Part shown: one piece after another, positions 17,924 to 28,050 of the stretch
Layout: the number at the start of each line of letters is the position of its first letter
Position numbering within the stretch: the stretch's first letter is position 1
DNA from: Sphingomonadales bacterium
GTDB lineage: Bacteria; Pseudomonadota; Alphaproteobacteria; Sphingomonadales; Sphingomonadaceae
NCBI GenBank assembly: GCA_025362295.1
Contig: JANYGX010000020.1
Coordinates: forward strand, 157,532-221,531
DNA length: 64,000 nt
Direction: 5' to 3'
The notes under the pieces: generated by a model
Seen by the model: the letters and a program-made list of their open reading frames with translations, nothing else
Database searches by the model: none
What the model was told of the DNA's origin: nothing
Program-made: the position numbers and the translations under genes

Positions 17924-19246
17924 CTATTGATGCATTTCTGCATAATCACGCACATTGTCTTGCGCAGAAATATTGCGTTCAGGCAACTGCAGCATTGGAT
18001 CCACTGCACGGGTACCACGTCTAATTTCAAAATGTAGCTGCGGCGTGTTTACCATGCCGGTTGATCCCGCGCGTGCTATGCTCTCGCCTCTGTGTACGCT
18101 CGTGCCTTTGACAACGAGCACAGAGTCGTTATGCGCATAAGTTGTTACCCAATTGGCGTGGTGCTTGATGAGCACCAGCCAGCCAAAACCGCGCAATTGG
18201 CTTGCATACACGACGGTACCATCAGCGGCTGCTTTTACAGGTTCACCGCGCGTGGCAGCGATATTTATTCCATCGTTGAAACGGCCGCTGCCTTTGTTGC
18301 CGTAGCCTGAAAGTATACGGCCGGGCAGGGGCCAAACAAATTGCGGAGCAGGGCCAGTTGCTACAACTGCTGGTTTTTCAACAACTGGTTCAGGTATCGT
18401 CGTATTTTCAGGTAACGTAATTTTTGGTGGCTGAGGTGTATCGACAGCAATTTTTGGTTTTTTTACAACCGTTTTTGAAATGCTGGAAGGTGCTGAAACA
18501 GAACTTACAGTTGATATAACTTGTTTGTCTGGCAGACGTAAAATCTGTCCAACGCGCACTACAATAGGGAGGGTTATACCGTTGGATTCCGTTAGCTCTG
18601 CAAGCGCTAGGCCATAATGGTGAGCAATAGAAACAGCCGTTTCACCCACCACCACCCTATGATAACGCAAAGTAGGCCAATGCAATTTTTGACCCGGAAG
18701 CAGCGTATATGGTAATTCAAGATTATTATAACTTGCAAGGTCTGCCACTGAAACACCGGTACGCCTCGACACACCAAACAAAGTCTCCTGACGGGCAACA
18801 ACAACATCCCCGCCTGAAATTGTTGTCAGCTGAGTTGGCGATATCACAGATGTGACGGCAATTGAAGTGGTGGTCTTAAGAGTAGCAGCAGGCTGAACAC
18901 TTTCTGTACTTGCGGCTTTGTAAAAAACTGTTTTACCGCCTGTTTTGGGCGGCGGTAGTGACTCTGATTTCAATGTATTGGTTTTTGCCTCTACTGCTGA
19001 GGGAATTATATCTGTTGCCTCATTGCCCTTGATAGGCGCTGGTGCATAAACATGTTTTGCAACATCTACTGAATTGGGCAATGGCTGTGCATTAGAGTTT
19101 TCCGTCTTTGACATGGAATGAGCTTTTATAGCGTCAAATTCGCGGTAAGGCGTTGCACAGCCTGTAATTGCAACACAATATAATAGTATTAAATAAAAAT
19201 TCTTTTTCATACAAGAATAATAAGGCATGTGCGAGTCACATGGCAA
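17924..19246 (-). CDS. NlpD-like LysM/LytM protein with degenerate peptidase site
   Basis: A lipoprotein-type envelope protein of 440 residues. The signal segment LILLYCVAITGCAT has a lipobox-like ITGC. Two LysM peptidoglycan-binding repeats lie at about 149-193 and 203-247, then a Pro-rich linker, then an M23/LytM domain at about 308-425. The zinc site is degenerate: the usual HxxxD is N324-DGI-N328, and the HxH near the end is Q403-L-H405. Like NlpD and EnvC, it probably activates amidases at the division site instead of cutting itself. The true start may be at MKKNFYL, about 11 codons in. It is downstream of, and on the same strand as, the DUF3501 gene but 35 bp away. Confidence 0.85.
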   Translation of the reverse strand: MPCDSHMPYYSCMKKNFYLILLYCVAITGCATPYREFDAIKAHSMSKTENSNAQPLPNSVDVAKHVYAPAPIKGNEATDIIPSAVEAKTNTLKSESLPPPKTGGKTVFYKAASTESVQPAATLKTTTSIAVTSVISPTQLTTISGGDVVVARQETLFGVSRRTGVSVADLASYNNLELPYTLLPGQKLHWPTLRYHRVVVGETAVSIAHHYGLALAELTESNGITLPIVVRVGQILRLPDKQVISTVSSVSAPSSISKTVVKKPKIAVDTPQPPKITLPENTTIPEPVVEKPAVVATGPAPQFVWPLPGRILSGYGNKGSGRFNDGINIAATRGEPVKAAADGTVVYASQLRGFGWLVLIKHHANWVTTYAHNDSVLVVKGTSVHRGESIARAGSTGMVNTPQLHFEIRRGTRAVDPMLQLPERNISAQDNVRDYAEMHQ

Positions 19247-19281
19247 CAGGGAATTTATGCACTATGCCTTAAAACAACTAT

Positions 19282-19875
19282 CTAGGCAAAATCACGTGCC
19301 AATTCTTGTCGTACTGCCTCTGGGATAATGGCAATATGACCGTAGTGTTCGTGATCGATATGAAATGTAATAGCCTGCTTACCATTTCGAAAAGCCAAAA
19401 TAGCTTCTGGATTAAAATCAAAGTGCAAAAAATGTACAGATGAGGCTTTGCCAGCACTGTTTGTGCGCTCAACATCACTTTCAGCCTGTGCATATATTTG
19501 ATGTGTGCCAACTTGCATGAAAATATGATTTTCAATACCGCCCAATTGACCAAGAATACGCGCTCGAATTTTTTCATCTTCTATTTCAAACATTAAAGTC
19601 ACGGTAAGTTCCTGGCCTTGCGGAATCATCGGATTGTACGCTTGCAGTTCATCCACAAGCTGTTCATCACCGCCTTTCTCAGTGTAAAGCATTTCTTGAA
19701 CCTGAATCCACATGGTATCATAGTTTTCAAAAAACACTGTTACATGAGGCCCCACAAATATCCTGCGAAGTTTTTTACGTAGGATATTTTCCTCACGCTT
19801 TTCTTTGCGAATATCGGCATAATCTTTAAGCGGCAGCATATCTTCAGCTGTAATTGTACGTGCGTCGCGTGACAT
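19282..19875 (-). CDS. DUF3501 family protein
   Basis: A cytoplasmic protein of 197 residues when started at MSRDARTIT (19875). A longer frame to 19956 runs into the upstream gene and is not needed. The sequence ADIRKEKREENILRKKLRR, FFENYDTMWIQVQEML and LVDELQAYNPMIPQGQELT is typical of DUF3501. No catalytic motif is known. The family is almost always encoded beside a CCG-domain Fe-S protein and rubrerythrin, as here, which suggests a shared role in redox or peroxide defence. Confidence 0.85.
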   Translation of the reverse strand: MSRDARTITAEDMLPLKDYADIRKEKREENILRKKLRRIFVGPHVTVFFENYDTMWIQVQEMLYTEKGGDEQLVDELQAYNPMIPQGQELTVTLMFEIEDEKIRARILGQLGGIENHIFMQVGTHQIYAQAESDVERTNSAGKASSVHFLHFDFNPEAILAFRNGKQAITFHIDHEHYGHIAIIPEAVRQELARDFA

Positions 19876-19885
19876 AATTATCCTT

Positions 19886-21220
19886 TTAAAAGCCGTAACT
19901 TTTTGCAATGAGTTCGATTGGATGTCCGATGCGTTCTGGCACGGAGACGCCTTCAAGTGTTTCCATTACCTGTTGCAAGTGCGGGCCGGCGAGTGGGCAT
20001 TCTGAAACCACGTACTGCGCATGATCCTTCGCAAGTGCCTTTCCTGCAGGTTTGCCAACCTTGATGGCTGTTGCAAAGTTTTGTTTAAACATCCCCCACT
20101 TGCCGCCGTGTCCTGAACATCGCTCTACCAGAGCAGGCTTTGCTTCAGGAATCAGACGAAGCATATCGAGTGCTTTAGGTCCCATATTTTGGGCTCGCGC
20201 ATGACAAGCAAAGTGTACAGCTATCCCGCCGGGCAGGGGGCTAAGGCCTTTTGCCATGCCATTCTTTTTGGCTATGTCCACAATATATTCACTCACATCA
20301 TACGTAGACGATGCAAGCTTTTTAACACCGGTATCGCCAGGCTTTATCAGCGGCCATTCTGCTTTCAGCATCAGAGCGCACGATGGTGTAAGTGCTATCA
20401 CATCATAACCCTTATCAATAAAAGGCATCAATCCGGAAACTACAATGTCGGCTTGATCAGCAACGGCTTGCATGTCGCCATTTTCAAGTTTAGGCATGCC
20501 ACAACAGCCAGGATGTGCAATAGCCAATTCAACACCATTGTGTGCCAGTACTTTCGCAGCGGCTTGGCCTGATGCTTGATCATTAAAATTTACAAAACAA
20601 GTTGTGTATATAACGGCTTTGCGGCCATATCCCGGAGCGTTTTTATTTGCTTCTGGCAGCACCGGACCTAGTAATTTTGTCAGTGGCATATCGGCATATT
20701 TTGGCAAATACGCTTTTGTATCTATATTCAGCACACCGGACATCACTGCCCGTGCAACGGTGTTTTTTGAAGATGTGGCAAAATTAGCAAGGCCGCTAAC
20801 CATAGTTGCTAATTTGCCATTTCGGTCAGTTTCAGACAGCTGTTTGTCGGCAAAACTTCGCACACCATTTTTAAACTCGACGGCCTTGGCTCGAAGCATA
20901 AGATGCGGAAAATCAAGATTGAAGGCATGTGGCGGCACATATGGGCACTTTGTCATATAGCACATGTCACACAATGTGCAGGCTTCGACGACCGGTTGTA
21001 AATCGTTCATCGCAACAGTATCTAATTCTCCAGATGGTGCAGTATCAATCAAATCAAATAGTTTGGGAAAACTATCGCAGAGATTAAAACATCGACGACA
21101 GCCATGGCAAATATCGTAAACCCTATGCAATTCTGCATCAAGCAGCTGTTGATCATAAAACTCGGGTGACTTCCAATTAATTGAATGTCTTGTTGGCGCG
21201 TCAATGCTGCCTTCACGCAT
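19886..21220 (-). CDS. 4Fe-4S / CCG-domain heterodisulfide-reductase-like protein
   Basis: An iron-sulfur oxidoreductase subunit of about 444 residues. Two 4Fe-4S motifs occur at CHGCRRCFNLCDSFP and CTLCDMCYMTKCPYVP near residues 40-120, followed by two cysteine-rich CCG domains (GCCGMP at about 235; ACHARAQNMG and CSGHGGKWG at about 340-380) like those of GlpC/HdrB/GlcF. No flavin domain is fused. The start at 21220 (MREGSIDAP) is supported by AAGGA 8 bp upstream. The TTG frame extension to 21274 runs through a hairpin and is rejected. It lies between rubrerythrin and DUF3501, probably passing electrons to or from rubrerythrin. Confidence 0.86.
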   Translation of the reverse strand: MREGSIDAPTRHSINWKSPEFYDQQLLDAELHRVYDICHGCRRCFNLCDSFPKLFDLIDTAPSGELDTVAMNDLQPVVEACTLCDMCYMTKCPYVPPHAFNLDFPHLMLRAKAVEFKNGVRSFADKQLSETDRNGKLATMVSGLANFATSSKNTVARAVMSGVLNIDTKAYLPKYADMPLTKLLGPVLPEANKNAPGYGRKAVIYTTCFVNFNDQASGQAAAKVLAHNGVELAIAHPGCCGMPKLENGDMQAVADQADIVVSGLMPFIDKGYDVIALTPSCALMLKAEWPLIKPGDTGVKKLASSTYDVSEYIVDIAKKNGMAKGLSPLPGGIAVHFACHARAQNMGPKALDMLRLIPEAKPALVERCSGHGGKWGMFKQNFATAIKVGKPAGKALAKDHAQYVVSECPLAGPHLQQVMETLEGVSVPERIGHPIELIAKSYGF

Positions 21221-21257
21221 GAATGGATTCCTTAATGACGATTTTTTTTGCAATGTA

Positions 21258-21287
21258 CCGTTATCCCAATACAAATTGGGATAACGG
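21258..21287. terminator. hairpin between rubrerythrin and Fe-S genes
   Basis: A perfect 13-bp inverted repeat (CCGTTATCCCAAT / ATTGGGATAACGG) with a 4-nt loop sits between the rubrerythrin stop and the next start. In the direction of transcription no U-run follows immediately, so it may be a processing or partial-termination element that lowers the downstream genes relative to rubrerythrin. Confidence 0.6.
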
Positions 21288-21301
21288 AAATTAAGAGCTA
21301 T

Positions 21302-21724
21302 TTAGGCATTCAATGATTCAAAAGCTTTTAGAAAACGACCAGCATGACTTTTCTCGGCTTTGGCCAGAGTTTCAAACCAGTCCGCTATTTCCTCAAAGCC
21401 CTCTTCGCGCGCTGTGCGAGCCATGCCGGGATACATATCTGTGTATTCATGGGTTTCGCCAGCAATGGATGCTTTCAGGTTAAGCGCTGTATCGCCAATG
21501 GGTTCACCGGTTGCAGGGTCACCAACTTCTTCAAGAAATTCAAGGTGGCCGTGAGCATGACCAGTTTCACCCTCTGCGGTTGAGCGAAAAACGGCTGCCA
21601 CATCATTGTAACCCTCTACATCGGCTTTTTGCGCGAAGTAAAGATAACGGCGATTGGCTTGGCTTTCACCGGAAAAAGCATCTTTTAGATTTTGTTCAGT
21701 TTTTGTGTTTTTTAGAGCAGGCAT
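21302..21724 (-). CDS. rubrerythrin (diiron domain only)
   Basis: A di-iron peroxidase-like protein of 140 residues. The four-helix bundle shows the expected Glu/His ligands: [51 protein letters not shown] and [16 protein letters not shown]. The C-terminal rubredoxin domain of classical rubrerythrin is missing, so electrons must come from a partner, plausibly the adjacent Fe-S CCG protein. It is the first gene of the trio. The upstream 285 bp to the tRNA contain its promoter but no other gene. Confidence 0.93.
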   Translation of the reverse strand: MPALKNTKTEQNLKDAFSGESQANRRYLYFAQKADVEGYNDVAAVFRSTAEGETGHAHGHLEFLEEVGDPATGEPIGDTALNLKASIAGETHEYTDMYPGMARTAREEGFEEIADWFETLAKAEKSHAGRFLKAFESLNA

Positions 21725-22009
21725 GTTTTGTCTCCAACAAAAAAGCAGTGAGTTAAATCGACAATAAAAGCCGATAAATTTTTAATACATGGACAGCACT
21801 AATAGATAAAACAGATTTTTTGATTATTACTGATCGACTAAAGCGATTTACCGATCAAACAAGGCGCTGAACGTTAAGTACAGTTATAAAGATGCGACTA
21901 ACTACCTTTCAATAATAAATCGTACGATATATATTGTGTTAAATTATCACTCACTATGGTTTACAATAAGGTTGACCGGCAGCAAGTCACTATGGCACTT
22001 AAAGTACAA

Positions 22010-22086
22010 GTGCCCGTAGCTCAGACGGATAGAGCACCCGCCTTCTAAGCGGGATGTCACAGGTTCGAATCCTGTCGGGCACGCCA
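22010..22086 (+). tRNA. tRNA-Arg (anticodon TCT)
   Basis: A complete cloverleaf: acceptor stem GTGCCCG / CGGGCAC, D-arm starting TAGCTCAGACGG, anticodon stem CCCGC / GCGGG with loop CTTCTAA giving TCT, and T-arm CAGGTTCGAATCCTG. Discriminator G is at 22083, with CCA encoded at 22084-22086. It reads AGA codons and stands alone. Confidence 0.97.
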
Positions 22087-22199
22087 TGTGTTATTAAAGT
22101 TTATACATGAAATATTATAATTTTTAGCATAGTCTGGTAATGGCAAAGAGTTGGCAAGGTATAAATTTAATAGCTCTTCAACTAAGAACATGTTTAAAT

Positions 22200-22799
22200 T
22201 TAAGGCTGTAATACAAGCTCATCACCACGCACAGAAAAGCCCGATAAGCTATTGAGAAAGCTCATACCCAGCAAACTGGTATCCATTGCGCCATCATTAA
22301 CTTCGGCTCTGACTTTTGTGCGTTGAATTGGGCCTATGGCGATCCGATCAAGCGTTATACTGGCTGTCTGAACCTGACCATTGGCTGTAAAAGAAGAACC
22401 GTTATACGTTAGAGCTGATATACTAATTCCAGCTTTTGCCGCGTCAGATTTACTCAAAGTAATGTTAGAAGCACCGGTATCAATGATAAAGTTCAATGCT
22501 TGATCGTTTACAAGCGCATCGACGTGAAAGTGACCATCTTCTGATTTACGAATATGAACATTCCCCAATTTTGTTTGGGCAGCAGACGGGTTGACCTCAC
22601 CAAGAATACGATCTTTGATCGTGCCTAACTCTGCACGGAATGAGACAAGAACGACAATAATTCCAACAATCAAACTCCATGTACGGGCAGCTTTCCACAT
22701 TTCAGCCGAGCGCCCCCTTGCCTGCACCAGAAAGCTTGATAATGCGAACACCAGCAAAATTACAAAATAGATTATATTGCCACCTTGATTGCTATTCAT
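22200..22799 (-). CDS. retropepsin-like clan AA aspartic protease, membrane-anchored
   Basis: A 199-residue protein with two N-terminal hydrophobic helices (about 7-25 and 38-54) and a single retropepsin-like domain with active-site motif FIIDTGASNITLS at about 103. The late LLGMSFLNSL matches the second conserved region of the family (TIGR02281-type). As a single-lobe enzyme it must dimerise. The substrate is unknown; it probably faces the periplasm. It overlaps the MBL gene upstream by 4 bp (ATGA), forming a tatD - MBL - protease operon. Confidence 0.87.
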   Translation of the reverse strand: MNSNQGGNIIYFVILLVFALSSFLVQARGRSAEMWKAARTWSLIVGIIVVLVSFRAELGTIKDRILGEVNPSAAQTKLGNVHIRKSEDGHFHVDALVNDQALNFIIDTGASNITLSKSDAAKAGISISALTYNGSSFTANGQVQTASITLDRIAIGPIQRTKVRAEVNDGAMDTSLLGMSFLNSLSGFSVRGDELVLQP

Positions 22800-23554
22800 G
22801 GCTGAATTTCAATGATTTGGCCATCATAAGCCGGGCGAATAAACTCGGGTAAGCTATTGCATAAAGTGTTATAATCCATGCTCCAATCCATATGAGTGAG
22901 CAAAGCTTGCTTAGGTTTATACTTATCGATCCAGCCAAGTGTCATGTCGAGGTGAGCGTGAGTCGGGTGTGTATCGTGACGCAAGGCATCAACAATCCAC
23001 AATTTTAAGTTTCTAAGATAAATATCTGATTCAGTTGGAATATCATTAACATCAGTGGAATAGGCCATATCACCAATACGAAAGCCCAAACTGGTTATAC
23101 GGCCATGAATTTGTTCATATGGCAGCACAGTCATCGGTCCAACCTGTACAGGGCCTTCTATTTCGCGTGCCTCAGCGATTGCCGGATAGCCACCTGCCCC
23201 CTCAAAAATATAGCCAAAACGTCGCTTGAGATTGCTCAAGGTATAGGAAGAGCCATAACACGGCACAGGCCGCTTCATGTGATGGAAAAGCCCACGCAGG
23301 TCATCCAAGCCATGGGTATGATCGGCGTGGTCATGCGTCCAGAATACGGCATCAACTTCAGTAACATTGGCCGATAGCAGCTGATCACGTAGGTCAGGGC
23401 CTGTGTCGATAAGAATACGGCTGCCTTCCTCCTCTACCATGATAGAAACCCGACGACGGCGGTTTTTGGGGTTGGTCGGGTCGACGCTTCCCCAACCACT
23501 GGCCACACTAGGCACACCAGCTGAAGTTCCGCAGCCCAATATAGTAATTTTCAT
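22796..23554 (-). CDS. MBL-fold metal-dependent hydrolase (PhnP-like)
   Basis: A metallo-beta-lactamase-fold hydrolase of 252 residues with the dinuclear zinc motif THDHADH (about 93-99), distal Asp at YSTDVND and His at HAHLD/LTHMDWSMD. The start [17 protein letters not shown] is the signature of the PhnP-like / cyclic-phosphodiesterase subgroup usually encoded behind tatD. It overlaps tatD by 4 bp and probably hydrolyses a phosphodiester; the substrate is unassigned. Confidence 0.9.
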   Translation of the reverse strand: MKITILGCGTSAGVPSVASGWGSVDPTNPKNRRRRVSIMVEEEGSRILIDTGPDLRDQLLSANVTEVDAVFWTHDHADHTHGLDDLRGLFHHMKRPVPCYGSSYTLSNLKRRFGYIFEGAGGYPAIAEAREIEGPVQVGPMTVLPYEQIHGRITSLGFRIGDMAYSTDVNDIPTESDIYLRNLKLWIVDALRHDTHPTHAHLDMTLGWIDKYKPKQALLTHMDWSMDYNTLCNSLPEFIRPAYDGQIIEIQP

Positions 23555-24333
23555 AATAGCTTGGAAGCTTTTGTGAAGAGTGCATGGAAGTTTGCTGTGG
23601 TGATTTCAGCCATGCGTTCCGGGCTCTGGTTTTGTAGTTTGGCAAGCTGGGCATTAGTGTGCACTACATATGCCGGTTCACAAGGCCGACCACGCATCGG
23701 TACAGGTGCAAGGTAAGGCGAGTCCGTTTCCACCAGAAGGCGGTCAAGCGGCAAATTGCTGGCTGTGGCTTGCAAATCCGTTGCATTTTTGAACGTTAAA
23801 ATACCTGAAAGTGAGATATAAAAGCCAAGTCTAATAGCTTCATCTGCAAACATTTTACTTGCTGTAAAGCAATGGATGACGCCTGTGTAAACATGTTCTT
23901 GCATAGCCTCTTGCATGATCTCCAATGTATCGGCCTCGGCATCCCGCGTATGCACAATCAAAGGCAGGCCGGTTTCTTGCGAGGCGCGGATATGTGCGCG
24001 AAAATTGTTTTTTTGACGCTCTCTGGGGCTTTTATCGTAGAAATAATCCAGCCCCGTCTCACCAATGCCAATCACTTTTGGATGCGCCGAAACGGCTACC
24101 AGCTCTGCTGTTTCAATATCTGGGTGCGCTTCTGCCTCATGCGGATGAATGCCGACGGTCGCATAGACGTCGGCCTCTTGCTCAGCCAAGGCAATAACCT
24201 CAGGCCACTCTGCGCGCTTGGTGCCAATGGCCACCATTAAGGATACGCCAGCAGCCCTTGCCCGGCCTAAAACAGCCTGCTGGTTTTCAATCAAACCGGG
24301 ATAATTCAGGTGGCAATGGCTATCTATTATCAT
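23551..24333 (-). CDS. tatD: TatD-family metal-dependent deoxyribonuclease
   Basis: A TIM-barrel hydrolase of the TatD/YcfH family, 260 residues. Metal ligands are visible in [11 protein letters not shown] (His6, His8), [12 protein letters not shown] (Glu/Asp), [18 protein letters not shown] and [11 protein letters not shown]. These enzymes are Mg-dependent 3'-5' exonucleases and D-aminoacyl-tRNA-deacylase-like proteins. It is the first gene of a three-gene minus-strand operon, head-to-head with cysD 88 bp away. Confidence 0.94.
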   Translation of the reverse strand: MIIDSHCHLNYPGLIENQQAVLGRARAAGVSLMVAIGTKRAEWPEVIALAEQEADVYATVGIHPHEAEAHPDIETAELVAVSAHPKVIGIGETGLDYFYDKSPRERQKNNFRAHIRASQETGLPLIVHTRDAEADTLEIMQEAMQEHVYTGVIHCFTASKMFADEAIRLGFYISLSGILTFKNATDLQATASNLPLDRLLVETDSPYLAPVPMRGRPCEPAYVVHTNAQLAKLQNQSPERMAEITTANFHALFTKASKLL

Positions 24334-24421
24334 CTGTTGTTCACTGAATTGTAATTCTGTCTTGATCTATACGCATTTCGCCATCAATAGCAGTGCAACA
24401 TCCATCCGGCAAAAGATTCTC

Positions 24422-25324
24422 ATGACAAAATCCCTGACCCATCTGGAGCGCCTTGAAGCCGAAAGCATTCACATCATGCGAGAGGTTGTGGCAGAAGCGG
24501 AAAAACCGGTCATGCTGTATTCCGTGGGCAAGGATTCGGCTGTTATGTTGCATTTGGCCCGCAAGGCGTTTTATCCAACCCCACCCCCCTTCCCGCTTTT
24601 GCATGTGGACACCACCTGGAAATTTCAGGAAATGTATAAAATGCGGGAACGCATGGCGAAGGAATCCGACATGGATTTGCTGGTGCACAGGAATCCTGAA
24701 GCAATTGAGCGGGGTATAAACCCATTTGACCATGGTGGTCTTCATACAGATATCTGGAAAACTGAGGGCTTGAAGCAAGCGCTAGATAAATATGGTTTTG
24801 ATGCCGCCTTTGGCGGTGCCCGCCGGGACGAGGAAAAGAGCCGTGCGAAAGAGCGGGTATTTTCATTTCGTTCGGCCAATCATAGATGGGATCCGAAAAA
24901 CCAGCGGCCTGAGTTGTGGAACCTATATAACGCAAAAAAAGCCAAGGGTGAGAGCATCCGAGTGTTCCCAATCTCGAACTGGACTGAGCTTGATATTTGG
25001 CAATATATTCACTTGAACGACATTCCAATTGTGCCGCTGTATTTCTCCGCTAGGCGGCCAACAGTCGAGCGTGACGGCCTGTTGTTGATGGTGGATGATG
25101 ATCGCTTCAGGTTGAAACCCGGTGAGGTGCCTGTGGAGCGCTCAATCCGTTTTCGCACCCTTGGTTGCTATCCGCTCACTGGCGCGGTTGAAAGCAATGC
25201 CAAGACCTTGCCAGAGGTTATTCAGGAAATGCTTCTGACCACAACATCTGAACGGCAGGGCCGCGCGATTGATCATGATCAGGCCGCGAGTATGGAAAAG
25301 AAGAAACAAGAGGGGTATTTTTAA
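24422..25324 (+). CDS. cysD: sulfate adenylyltransferase small subunit
   Basis: The ATP-sulfurylase catalytic subunit, making APS from ATP and sulfate with the CysN GTPase. The PP-loop [13 protein letters not shown] lies near residue 38. [35 protein letters not shown] and [17 protein letters not shown] are diagnostic, and it ends EKKKQEGYF like all CysD proteins. The start [15 protein letters not shown] at 24422 gives 300 residues, matching E. coli CysD. An ATG at 24362 would add 20 unrelated residues. It is the first gene of cysD-cysNC-cysQ. Confidence 0.96.
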   Translation: MTKSLTHLERLEAESIHIMREVVAEAEKPVMLYSVGKDSAVMLHLARKAFYPTPPPFPLLHVDTTWKFQEMYKMRERMAKESDMDLLVHRNPEAIERGINPFDHGGLHTDIWKTEGLKQALDKYGFDAAFGGARRDEEKSRAKERVFSFRSANHRWDPKNQRPELWNLYNAKKAKGESIRVFPISNWTELDIWQYIHLNDIPIVPLYFSARRPTVERDGLLLMVDDDRFRLKPGEVPVERSIRFRTLGCYPLTGAVESNAKTLPEVIQEMLLTTTSERQGRAIDHDQAASMEKKKQEGYF

Positions 25325-25377
25325 GATGGAAAGTGAGCACAGCACATGCCTCTCCTGCAAGTGCGGAAGGATTTAGA

Positions 25378-27282
25378 ATGTCGCTTGACCCTATCTACAA
25401 AACTGATGCGCTGATTGCCTCAGATATTGATGCTTATCTTGAACAGCACCAACATAAATCACTATTGCGCTTTATTACTTGCGGCTCTGTCGATGATGGA
25501 AAATCCACTCTTATCGGGCGCTTGCTCTACGATTCCAAGATGATTTTTGAGGATCAGCTGGCTGCCCTTGAGGCTGACAGTAAACGCGTCGGCACTCAAG
25601 GCCAGGAGATTGATTTCGCCCTGTTGGTTGATGGCCTTGCCGCAGAGCGTGAACAGGGCATCACCATCGATGTAGCCTACCGGTTTTTTGCGACTGAAAA
25701 ACGCAAGTTTATTGTCGCCGATACACCCGGCCACGAACAGTATACTCGCAATATGATCACTGGTGCCTCCACAGCAGATCTCGCTATTATACTGATCGAT
25801 GCCCGCAAAGGCATTCTTACGCAAACGCGGCGGCACAGTTATCTTACCAAACTGATTGGTGTGCGCAATATCGTGCTGGCCATTAACAAGATGGACTTGA
25901 TTGGCTACGATCTAGCCAAATACGAGACTATTCTTGCTGACTATAAAATCTTTGCGGCCAGCATTGGCATTACTGATTTTACAGCCATGCCGATTTCTGG
26001 TTTTAAGGGTGACAACATCACCACGCTTTCCGCAAACATGCCTTGGTATTTCGGCAAGCCTTTGATCGAGCATCTCGAAACTGTCGAGGTGAATGCAACG
26101 GCGGATCAGGCAAAGCCATTTCGTCTGCCAGTGCAGTGGGTCAACCGGCCAAATCTTGATTTTAGAGGTTTTTCAGGCCAAATTGCGAGCGGTTTAATAC
26201 ATATAGGCGATGCTGTGCGTGTGTTGCCAAGCGGCAAAACATCGACGCTAGCAAAAATTGTTACCATGGATGGTGAGTTGCAAACAGCGGTCGCTGGCCA
26301 GTCCGTCACTTTGTGTCTGGCTCATGAAGTGGATTGTTCACGCGGCGACGTCATCAGCATAGCAGACAACCCCCCGGAGGTGTGTGATCGGTTTGAGGCC
26401 AATCTAGTATGGATGGCTGATGACCCTATGATTGTTGGCCGTGCTTATTGGCTAAAGCTCGGCACACAGCTTGTGTCTGCAATTGTGCAACCACCCAAAT
26501 ATCAGATAAACGTCAACACGATGGAGCATTTGGCTGCCAAAACGCTTGAGCTGAATGCCATTGGCGTGGTCGAACTTGCCACGGACAAGCCCATTGTGTT
26601 TGAAGCCTATGCCGACAACAGAACGCTTGGCGGTTTTATTCTCATCGACAAGATCACCAACAGCACAGTTGCCGCGGGCATGCTCAATTTCAGTTTGCGG
26701 CGTGCGCAGAATGTGCATTGGCAAGCCATGGATATATCGCGTGAGGCTCATGCAAATCTCAAAAACCAGAAGGCGGCAGTGTTGTGGTTTACGGGTTTGT
26801 CCGGTGCTGGCAAATCCACCATTGCCAATCTGGTCGAGAAAAAACTTCACCGCATGAACCGCCATACGTTTCTGCTGGACGGTGACAATGTACGTCATGG
26901 GCTGAACAAGGATCTTGGCTTCACCGAGGCTGACCGCATTGAAAACATCCGCAGGGTCGGTGAAGTGGCCAAGTTGATGGCCGATGCAGGGCTGATAGTC
27001 ATCACCGCATTCATCAGCCCATTTCGGGCCGAGCGCAAGATGGTGCGCGAGATGATGCCGGTGGGTGAATACATCGAAGTGCATATCGATACACCATTGG
27101 CCGACGCCGAAAAACGCGATGTCAAAGGGCTCTACAAAAAGGCACGCGCTGGGCAGCTGAAAAATTTTACAGGCATTGATAGCCCTTATGAAGCACCGCT
27201 GACACCGGAAATCAGAATAGACACGACTGGAATGACAGCAGAAGCAGCCGCTGACATAATTGTTGAGAAGCTGTTGGGGTGA
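25378..27282 (+). CDS. cysNC: bifunctional sulfate adenylyltransferase subunit 1 / APS kinase
   Basis: A fusion of the CysN GTPase and CysC APS kinase. The GTPase domain (about 1-220) has [25 protein letters not shown] and NKMD, followed by EF-Tu-like beta-barrels to about 430. The C-terminal kinase (about 445-634) has P-loop [26 protein letters not shown], the loop FISPFRAER and GIDSPYEAP. Together with CysD it yields PAPS. The ATG at 25378 is chosen because GGAAGG lies 7 bp upstream; a GTG at 25333 would add 15 residues. It lies 53 bp after cysD. Confidence 0.95.
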   Translation: MSLDPIYKTDALIASDIDAYLEQHQHKSLLRFITCGSVDDGKSTLIGRLLYDSKMIFEDQLAALEADSKRVGTQGQEIDFALLVDGLAAEREQGITIDVAYRFFATEKRKFIVADTPGHEQYTRNMITGASTADLAIILIDARKGILTQTRRHSYLTKLIGVRNIVLAINKMDLIGYDLAKYETILADYKIFAASIGITDFTAMPISGFKGDNITTLSANMPWYFGKPLIEHLETVEVNATADQAKPFRLPVQWVNRPNLDFRGFSGQIASGLIHIGDAVRVLPSGKTSTLAKIVTMDGELQTAVAGQSVTLCLAHEVDCSRGDVISIADNPPEVCDRFEANLVWMADDPMIVGRAYWLKLGTQLVSAIVQPPKYQINVNTMEHLAAKTLELNAIGVVELATDKPIVFEAYADNRTLGGFILIDKITNSTVAAGMLNFSLRRAQNVHWQAMDISREAHANLKNQKAAVLWFTGLSGAGKSTIANLVEKKLHRMNRHTFLLDGDNVRHGLNKDLGFTEADRIENIRRVGEVAKLMADAGLIVITAFISPFRAERKMVREMMPVGEYIEVHIDTPLADAEKRDVKGLYKKARAGQLKNFTGIDSPYEAPLTPEIRIDTTGMTAEAAADIIVEKLLG

Positions 27283-27303
27283 AATACGCCGCGATATCAT
27301 GCT

Positions 27304-28050
27304 ATGAACACTGATATATCCGACTCGCAGCTCGCCGAACAGCTGGCCAAAACGGCTGGCACTCTCCTCCTTGCGCTCCAGCAAAAAGGCATATTCAAAG
27401 GCAATGCCCTTGGCGCTGAAGGTGATAAGGTTGCCAACATATATCTAATCAACGCCCTCAAACACGCGAGGCTCACTGACGCCATACTGTCAGAAGAAGA
27501 GGCTGACAGCAGCGCGCGCCTGTCAGCCAGCCGCGTTTGGATCATCGACCCGCTTGATGGCACACGCGAGTACAGCGAGGGCCGCACCGATTGGGCAGTG
27601 CATGTGGCGCTAGCGATTGATGGTGTTGCGCACACTGGTGCAGTGGCTCTGCCAGGGCTTGATCTTGTGTTGTCATCAGGCAAGCCCCCTGCCCTTGCCG
27701 CTCCAAACGTGCCGCTGAAAATGCTTGTCAGTCGCACGCGCCCAGCGGCTGAAGCCGTCGCCGTTGCAAAAATACTGGGTGCCGATCTCCTGCCAATGGG
27801 GTCAGCCGGTGCTAAAGCTATGGCCGTGGTGCGGGGTGAGGCGGACATTTATCTTCACTCCGGCGGCCAGTACGAATGGGATAATTGTGCCCCGGTTGCA
27901 GTCGCGCAGACAGCTGGCCTGCATTGCTCAAGGCTGGATGGCAGCGCACTGGTTTACAACTGCGCCAATCCATATTTACCGGATTTATTGATTTGCCATA
28001 AATATATGGCAGCGCAAATTTTAGCAGAACTTAAAGTTTTACTTGGCTAA
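27304..28050 (+). CDS. cysQ: 3'(2'),5'-bisphosphate nucleotidase
   Basis: A Mg-dependent, lithium-sensitive phosphatase of the inositol monophosphatase superfamily, 248 residues. Metal motifs are EEADSS, WIIDPLDGTREYSEGR and the C-terminal QYEWDNCAPVAVAQTAG (WD..A). It lies 21 bp after cysNC, so it most likely removes the PAP left after PAPS use. Its last 12 bases overlap the convergent secreted-protein gene. A second IMPase-family gene is at 46102. Confidence 0.92.
   Translation: MNTDISDSQLAEQLAKTAGTLLLALQQKGIFKGNALGAEGDKVANIYLINALKHARLTDAILSEEEADSSARLSASRVWIIDPLDGTREYSEGRTDWAVHVALAIDGVAHTGAVALPGLDLVLSSGKPPALAAPNVPLKMLVSRTRPAAEAVAVAKILGADLLPMGSAGAKAMAVVRGEADIYLHSGGQYEWDNCAPVAVAQTAGLHCSRLDGSALVYNCANPYLPDLLICHKYMAAQILAELKVLLG

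Noticed and set aside
21221..21274. N-terminal extension of the Fe-S protein to a TTG
   Set aside because: It runs through the right arm of the 21258-21287 hairpin, and the ATG at 21220 has a well-placed AAGGA.
26452..27384. 310-codon open frame on the minus strand
   Set aside because: Antisense to cysNC and cysQ, whose motifs are intact throughout. Composition is typical of a shadow frame.
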